This document shows, one piece after another, positions 59,772 through 64,000 of a stretch of DNA of 64,000 bases. Source of the stretch: Paenibacillus glycinis (lineage in GTDB: Bacteria; Bacillota; Bacilli; Paenibacillales; Paenibacillaceae); contig NZ_JAAAMV010000033.1 of the NCBI RefSeq assembly GCF_009909185.1, forward strand, positions 1 through 64,000. Reading direction: 5' to 3'. Made by a program: the position numbers and the translations under genes. The notes below the pieces were generated by a model that worked only from the letters and a program-made list of their open reading frames with translations, had not been told where the DNA came from and searched no databases. Position 1 is the first letter of the stretch; each line of letters starts with the position of its first letter.

Positions 59772-61518
59772 TGGCTACCCTCCTTCCGGCCGCTTCCAGC
59801 CGGGGCAATACGATGGCGATCGTCGTGCCTTCGCCGGGTTCGCTGCGGACGGATAAGCCGTACCGCTCCCCGAAGTGCAGCCGAATGCGCCGATGCACGT
59901 TCAAGACGCCGATGCCGTGCCCGCCGCCAGGCGCCGCGTCTTCCCGCAGCGCCTGGCGCAGCAGCGCGAGCCGCTCCTCCGGAATGCCGACGCCGTTGTC
60001 GCGCACGTAGATCACCATGCCTCTGTCCTCCGACCGAACCGCAACGTCCAGTTCGCCGGCCCGGCCTTCGAGCGCATGCAGGCCGTGGAAGACCGCGTTC
60101 TCCACGATCGGCTGCAGCACCAGCTTCATGACCGGCATCCGCGCAAGCTCCGGCGGCGGATCTTCGATCCGGAACCGGAACCGGCTGCCGTAGCGCACGG
60201 ATTGAATATGCAAATAATCGGCCGCGTAACGGAGCTCCTCCGCGAGCGGCGGCTGTTGGTTATCGTCCAGGCTGTACTTGAGCAGGCGGCACAGCACCTC
60301 CATCATGTCGTGCAGTTCCCGCTTGGTGCCGACGTCGACCATGATGTCGATCGTGTTCAGCGTATTATAGAGAAAATGCGGATTGATCTGCGACAGCAGC
60401 ACCTGCATGTCGGATTGGCGCTTCGCCTCCTCCGTGCGCTGGAGACCCGCGACGAGATCGGAGATTTTAACGGTCATCTGGTTGAATTGATGCGCCAGTT
60501 CGCCGAGCTCATCCCGCTGCTTCACGCGCACCTTCGCCTCCAGGTCGCCTCTTGCGACCTTGCGGATACCCTTGGTCAGCGCGAGAATCGGCCGCGTGAA
60601 CCACCAGGAGACGGTGACGTAAATGCCCAGAAACCCGATCAGCCCGAACAGCAGCAGCGACCAGGCGATCTGGCCGAGCGGCTTGAACCGGCTCTCCAGC
60701 TTGTTGACGTCGCCGACGACGATAACCTTCCATCTCAGGTTGGTCTTCATGTACGAGACGGAATGATAGATCCCGGCTTGCTTGAAATACCGCAGCGCCT
60801 GGTCCAGCGTCTCCGCGTTCTTCTCCGCGATGAACTCCTTCGCGCCGCCGGACGGGCTGGCCCAGATGTAGTCGATCAGCTTGTCGTCGCTGTCGTAGAG
60901 CAGCGTCTGCGTGTCGTAGCTGCCGGCGAAGGCGGCGCTCCGCTCCAGGAACGCCGACAAGTCCACGAGAAACGCCAGATAGCCGGACGGGCTGCCCGCT
61001 TCGTCGAATACCGTCTTCGTCACCAGGCTCGTCGGGCCGTAGGCGCCGGTGCGGCCGATATCGGAGCGGATCGTGTTCGACCATTCGAACACGCCGCTGC
61101 TCGCTTGCGCCTGCTTCCGCACGAGCTGCTCTTCCTTCTCCGAGAAATTGCCCCAGAAGTTCTGCGGATAGCCCGTGATGACCCCGTCCTTGCGGATGTA
61201 GACGATGCCCCGGACGAAGTCGGAGCGGATTTGCGCGGCCGTATGCATGGCGCTGCCCAGGCTTTCGCCGGCGCCGCCCTCCTGCTTGATCGTCTGCTCC
61301 AGCTCCAGCATGTTATAGGTGATCTCGTTGTTGTAGATCGTGATCAAATGCGTCACTTGGCTGGACATGCCGGCGAGCGCCTCGTTCTGCGTTTCCCGCA
61401 GGAACCCGAGCGTGTAATCCTTGGCGATCTGCACGACGAAGAAGACGAACAGCGTGCTCGGCACGAACAAGAGCAAAATCAGTTTGGCGCGGGAACCAAG
61501 CTTCATGCGGCGATTCAA
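59764..61518 (-). CDS. YesM-type sensor histidine kinase
   Basis: A 584-residue kinase. A membrane helix at about 9-30 and another near 295-315 flank an extracytoplasmic sensor domain. HAMP (VSWWFTRPILALTKGIRKVA) and coiled coil lead to the His_kinase domain with LLSQINPHFLYNTLNTID. The HATPase has LVLQPIVENAVFHGL, VRDNGVGIPEE and GHGIGVLNVHRRIRLHFG. I chose the TTG at 61518: GAGGAGGGTG lies 8 bases upstream, better than for ATG 61506. It follows the solute-binding gene and probably senses sugar or oligosaccharide, directly or via that protein. Confidence 0.9.
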   Translation of the reverse strand: MNRRMKLGSRAKLILLLFVPSTLFVFFVVQIAKDYTLGFLRETQNEALAGMSSQVTHLITIYNNEITYNMLELEQTIKQEGGAGESLGSAMHTAAQIRSDFVRGIVYIRKDGVITGYPQNFWGNFSEKEEQLVRKQAQASSGVFEWSNTIRSDIGRTGAYGPTSLVTKTVFDEAGSPSGYLAFLVDLSAFLERSAAFAGSYDTQTLLYDSDDKLIDYIWASPSGGAKEFIAEKNAETLDQALRYFKQAGIYHSVSYMKTNLRWKVIVVGDVNKLESRFKPLGQIAWSLLLFGLIGFLGIYVTVSWWFTRPILALTKGIRKVARGDLEAKVRVKQRDELGELAHQFNQMTVKISDLVAGLQRTEEAKRQSDMQVLLSQINPHFLYNTLNTIDIMVDVGTKRELHDMMEVLCRLLKYSLDDNQQPPLAEELRYAADYLHIQSVRYGSRFRFRIEDPPPELARMPVMKLVLQPIVENAVFHGLHALEGRAGELDVAVRSEDRGMVIYVRDNGVGIPEERLALLRQALREDAAPGGGHGIGVLNVHRRIRLHFGERYGLSVRSEPGEGTTIAIVLPRLEAAGRRVANE

Positions 61519-61570
61519 TCCGGATGCACCCTCCTCGGCGGCAATGTCCCGCGAATAGACAAGTATACCC

Positions 61571-61595
61571 ATGAACGCGCGGAAGCGCATTCATG
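61571..61595. other. Hairpin between solute-binding and kinase genes
   Basis: ATGAAC-GCGC-GGAA-GCGC-ATTCAT, arms of about ten bases, without a T-run. It may partly terminate or stabilise the abundant upstream message so that the kinase is made at a lower level. Confidence 0.5.
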
Positions 61596-61620
61596 AGTAT
61601 ACCGGGACGGGCCGAACTTC

Positions 61621-63333
61621 TTATGGCTTCGCCGCGCCTAGCTGCGCCGCGGCGTCGTCGATGAGCTTCTGTCCGCCCGCTTTCTTCCATTCTTCCACAT
61701 ACGCGTCCCAATCGTCAAAGGAACGTTTGCCGAGCACGAAGGAAATCTCGTTCTTGTTCTGGAAATCCGTCAGCTTCTGGCTCGTCGGACCGTCCAGCGT
61801 AAGGTTCATGTCGAAGTTCTTGTAACGGGGCATGGCGATGATCTGCTGGTTGAACTTGCTGCCCGTCACGCCGACCGGCTCGTCGTCGTACACCTGCCAG
61901 ATCAAGGTGTACCCGAAGAATTGCCAGTCCGCCAGCGACTGGTATTCCGGCTTCGCCTTCTGAATATGCGAATCCTTGATGAAGAACACGTTCGTGCCGT
62001 CGTCGTTCAGCTTCACCGTGGAATCGTCAGGGAAGATCTCCGGTCCGCCGCCCTGGGACACCGCCCAGTAATTCTCGTTCGGATAGATCATCGTGTCGAG
62101 CATATGGGCGAGCCGCTTCATCTTGCCCGGGTCGTCCTTCAGCTTCTTGGAGAAGATGAACATCCCGCCGGGACTGCCGCCCGGTCCGTACATGCCGCCC
62201 TTGCCGTCGTTCGACTTCAGCGGATCGAGCGGTTCCCACAGCGTCGCCGCCGCCGGATCCTTCTTCTTGGCGTCGTACTGCTCCTGCACGATGTTCCAGC
62301 CGGGATACCAGACGAGCCCGATCTGATCGTTCAGCGTGTACGCTTTGAACGGCTCCCAGCCGATCGTGTACCAATCCGGCGCGAGCAGTTTGTTGTCGTA
62401 GAGCTTCTTGACGAATTTGAGGAAATTTTCCGTCGTGCCGTCGAGCATCGGGTGATTGAGCTTGCCGTCCTGCACGTTCCAGCTCGGATGGCCGTACATC
62501 GTCTTCAGCGCGTCCATCATCGACCACGCGTTGCCGGCGCCGGCGGCCCCCATCAGCCAGGTGTCGGCTTTGCCGTTCTTGTTGGGATCCTGTTCGACGA
62601 CGGCTTTCGCGTAAGCGAACAGCTCATCCTCGGTCGTCGGCATGCTCATGCCGAACGCCTTCAGCCAATCCTGGCGGATGAAATACGCCCAGTTGTCCGG
62701 GAACACGCCGTAACGCGGCACGCCGATCAGCTGATCGTCCTTCGTGGTCGCCCATTTCGCGAAATCCTTCGTCACGTACGCCATCGCCTGCGGCATGTAA
62801 GGCAGCACTTCCTTGCCGTCGAGGAGCTGGCCCGCGTTGTAGAGCGACAGGGCGACGTTCTTGTCCGGCATCATGACCATGTCCGGCTCGTCTCCGGACG
62901 CGTAGCGCACGCTGACGGAGTTCTTCAGATCGTCGCCGTTCATGCTGGTGAATTTGAGCTTCACGTTGAATTTCTGCTCCAGGTACTCCTTGACTTTGTC
63001 TTCGGGCACCGGCTGGTTGAACGAACCGGCGAGCATGACGTCCAGGTCGTAGGATTTGCTCATGTCGTCGTAGGCATAGCTCGCCTTATCGACGGCCTTC
63101 GGAACCTGCGGGAACGCATCCGGAAAATTCAATTCCGTCACCGGAGGTCCGGCCGCCTCGGCGCCGTTATTGCCGTTATTGCCGTTTCCGTCGCCGGTCG
63201 CGGCCGCGTTGCCGTCTCCATTGCCGGCCGATCCCGCATTGCCGCCGTTCCCCGAGTTGTCGGAGCAGGCGCTCATCGCCGTGACGGAAGCCAGCACGAC
63301 CGCCATCGCGGCAAAAGCCATTTTCTTCCTCAT
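61621..63333 (-). CDS. Extracellular solute-binding lipoprotein (LplA-like)
   Basis: A 570-residue lipoprotein. The signal peptide ends in AMSAC. It is followed by a Gly/Asn/Ala-rich linker of about 40 residues before the binding fold begins near VTELNFPDAFPQ. The domain shows NFIRQ-like AYFIRQDWLKAFGMSMPTTE and the long inter-lobe segments of the LplA family, which serve oligosaccharide importers of the LplABC/YtcQ type in Paenibacillus. GAAAGGGG lies 9-10 bases before the ATG. The permease is 84 bases upstream; the YesM/YesN pair follows downstream. No ATPase is nearby; such importers usually share MsmX. Confidence 0.9.
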   Translation of the reverse strand: MRKKMAFAAMAVVLASVTAMSACSDNSGNGGNAGSAGNGDGNAAATGDGNGNNGNNGAEAAGPPVTELNFPDAFPQVPKAVDKASYAYDDMSKSYDLDVMLAGSFNQPVPEDKVKEYLEQKFNVKLKFTSMNGDDLKNSVSVRYASGDEPDMVMMPDKNVALSLYNAGQLLDGKEVLPYMPQAMAYVTKDFAKWATTKDDQLIGVPRYGVFPDNWAYFIRQDWLKAFGMSMPTTEDELFAYAKAVVEQDPNKNGKADTWLMGAAGAGNAWSMMDALKTMYGHPSWNVQDGKLNHPMLDGTTENFLKFVKKLYDNKLLAPDWYTIGWEPFKAYTLNDQIGLVWYPGWNIVQEQYDAKKKDPAAATLWEPLDPLKSNDGKGGMYGPGGSPGGMFIFSKKLKDDPGKMKRLAHMLDTMIYPNENYWAVSQGGGPEIFPDDSTVKLNDDGTNVFFIKDSHIQKAKPEYQSLADWQFFGYTLIWQVYDDEPVGVTGSKFNQQIIAMPRYKNFDMNLTLDGPTSQKLTDFQNKNEISFVLGKRSFDDWDAYVEEWKKAGGQKLIDDAAAQLGAAKP

Positions 63334-63417
63334 GCGTCTCTATCCCCTTTCTGATCTGCAACGATTTATGTAAAGAAGCGCCTCCTAATGGCTTCTTGAC
63401 ACCTGATTCATGCCGCT

Positions 63418-64000
63418 TCAGCCCTTCACGGCGCCCAAATACATCCCTTTGACGAAATGCTTCTGCAGGAACGGATACACGCACAGGATCGGAACGAGCC
63501 CCACCACGACCGTCGCCATCTTGATCGTCTCGGTGCTGACGGCCTGCGTCGATTTCAGCATCCCGTTCATGTTGTCGCCGCTGATGGAGTCGACGGTCAG
63601 CATGTTCTTGAGCACCATCTGCATCGGATAGAGCGATTTGTCGTTCAGATACAGGAGCGCGTCGAACCAGCTGTTCCAGTGGGCCACGAGATTGAACAGC
63701 CCGATGGCGGCGAGCGCCGGCGCGGCCAGCGGCACGACGATGCGCGTCAGCGTGCTCCACTCCCCCGCGCCGTCGATCTTGGCCGATTCGACCAGCCCGT
63801 CCGGGAGATTCTCGATGAAGATCTTGATGACGAGCAGCCCGAAGCTGTCGACCATGAGCGGCAGCACCATCGACCACGCGGAGTTGATGAGGCCGAGCTG
63901 CTTGATGACCAGGTACGTCGGGATCATGCCGCCGTTCAACAGGATCGTCGCGAGCACGAACAGCAGGAACAGCTTCCTGCCCGGCAGCGTCCGCTGCGCC
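63418..64000 (-). CDS. Carbohydrate ABC transporter permease (LplC/YtcP-like), partial
   Basis: The C-terminal 193 residues of a MalG-type permease; its beginning lies beyond the right edge. The ATPase-docking EAA loop is present (ESAKIDGAGEWSTLTRIVVP), followed by FNLVAHWNSWFDALLYLND and the C-terminal GMYLGAVKG that ends LplC/YtcP proteins. About four helices are visible. It belongs to an operon with the solute-binding protein downstream, and a second permease is expected upstream, outside the window. Confidence 0.9.
   Translation of the reverse strand, partial: AQRTLPGRKLFLLFVLATILLNGGMIPTYLVIKQLGLINSAWSMVLPLMVDSFGLLVIKIFIENLPDGLVESAKIDGAGEWSTLTRIVVPLAAPALAAIGLFNLVAHWNSWFDALLYLNDKSLYPMQMVLKNMLTVDSISGDNMNGMLKSTQAVSTETIKMATVVVGLVPILCVYPFLQKHFVKGMYLGAVKG

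Noticed and set aside
1-64000. tRNA, rRNA, prophage or transposase genes
   Set aside because: I looked for typical signatures and saw none; short RNA genes could still be missed by eye.

Overview
The window looks like chromosome from a spore-forming, high-GC member of the Firmicutes, most likely Paenibacillaceae (Paenibacillus or Cohnella type). The reasons are a GerA-type germinant receptor operon with a forespore-type promoter, a SpoVB-like flippase, two YesM/YesN-type two-component systems, a T-box riboswitch, Bce-type antibiotic sensing genes, strong AGGAGG ribosome binding sites and many intrinsic terminators. I see no rRNA, tRNA, CRISPR array, insertion sequence or phage gene. The genus is an inference.

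Layout, left to right. 1-8.4 kb: RclA-like oxidoreductase, SpoVB-like flippase, soluble chemotaxis transducer, a TetR-controlled isochorismatase/MFS operon whose operator fills the promoter spacer, and an Lrp regulator divergent from a YitT-like membrane protein. 8.4-15.1 kb: a small coiled-coil protein, ThpR, then CcdA, a TlpA-like lipoprotein and a fused MsrA-MsrB lipoprotein (an extracytoplasmic methionine-sulfoxide repair chain), followed directly by a YesN/YesM pair. 15.1-18.3 kb: an ECF41 sigma factor, an NAD(P)-binding epimerase-like protein and two nearly identical AhpD-like proteins, each AhpD-like gene with its own ECF41-type promoter. 18.4-22.1 kb: gerA-gerC-gerB behind a sigma-G-type promoter. 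22.3-35.0 kb: WYL regulator with MFS exporter, an orphan solute-binding lipoprotein, DHA2 exporter, branched-chain aminotransferase divergent from a LysR regulator, an aminotransferase behind a T-box leader (specifier read as GCC, Ala), two SDR enzymes and a methyltransferase.

35.2-45.1 kb: a complete four-subunit heme-copper quinol oxidase, a small membrane protein, a MarR regulator and a 1458-residue fusion of a molybdopterin nitrate reductase to a CysJ-like flavoprotein. The fusion has a well-formed internal ribosome binding site and ATG at the domain junction. 45.2-46.9 kb: a PspA-family protein with an unrecognised partner.

47.1-55.8 kb, the most striking region: one strand carries a VanG-type D-Ala-D-Ser ligase, a VanXY-type D,D-peptidase, a VanT-type membrane serine/alanine racemase, a Bce-type response regulator and sensor kinase, and a Bce-type ABC transporter. 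Three promoters in this cluster, plus one 21 kb away ahead of the orphan solute-binding lipoprotein at 24.7-26.2 kb, share a module: a BceR-like inverted repeat, a TGAAAG element 6 bases further on, and a -10 element 44-45 bases after the repeat. This suggests a peptidoglycan-precursor remodelling regulon run by a flux-sensing Bce module rather than by VanRS.

56-64 kb: an azoreductase, an ATP-grasp ligase, and a YesM/YesN-controlled solute-binding protein and permease of a carbohydrate-type ABC importer that runs off the right edge.
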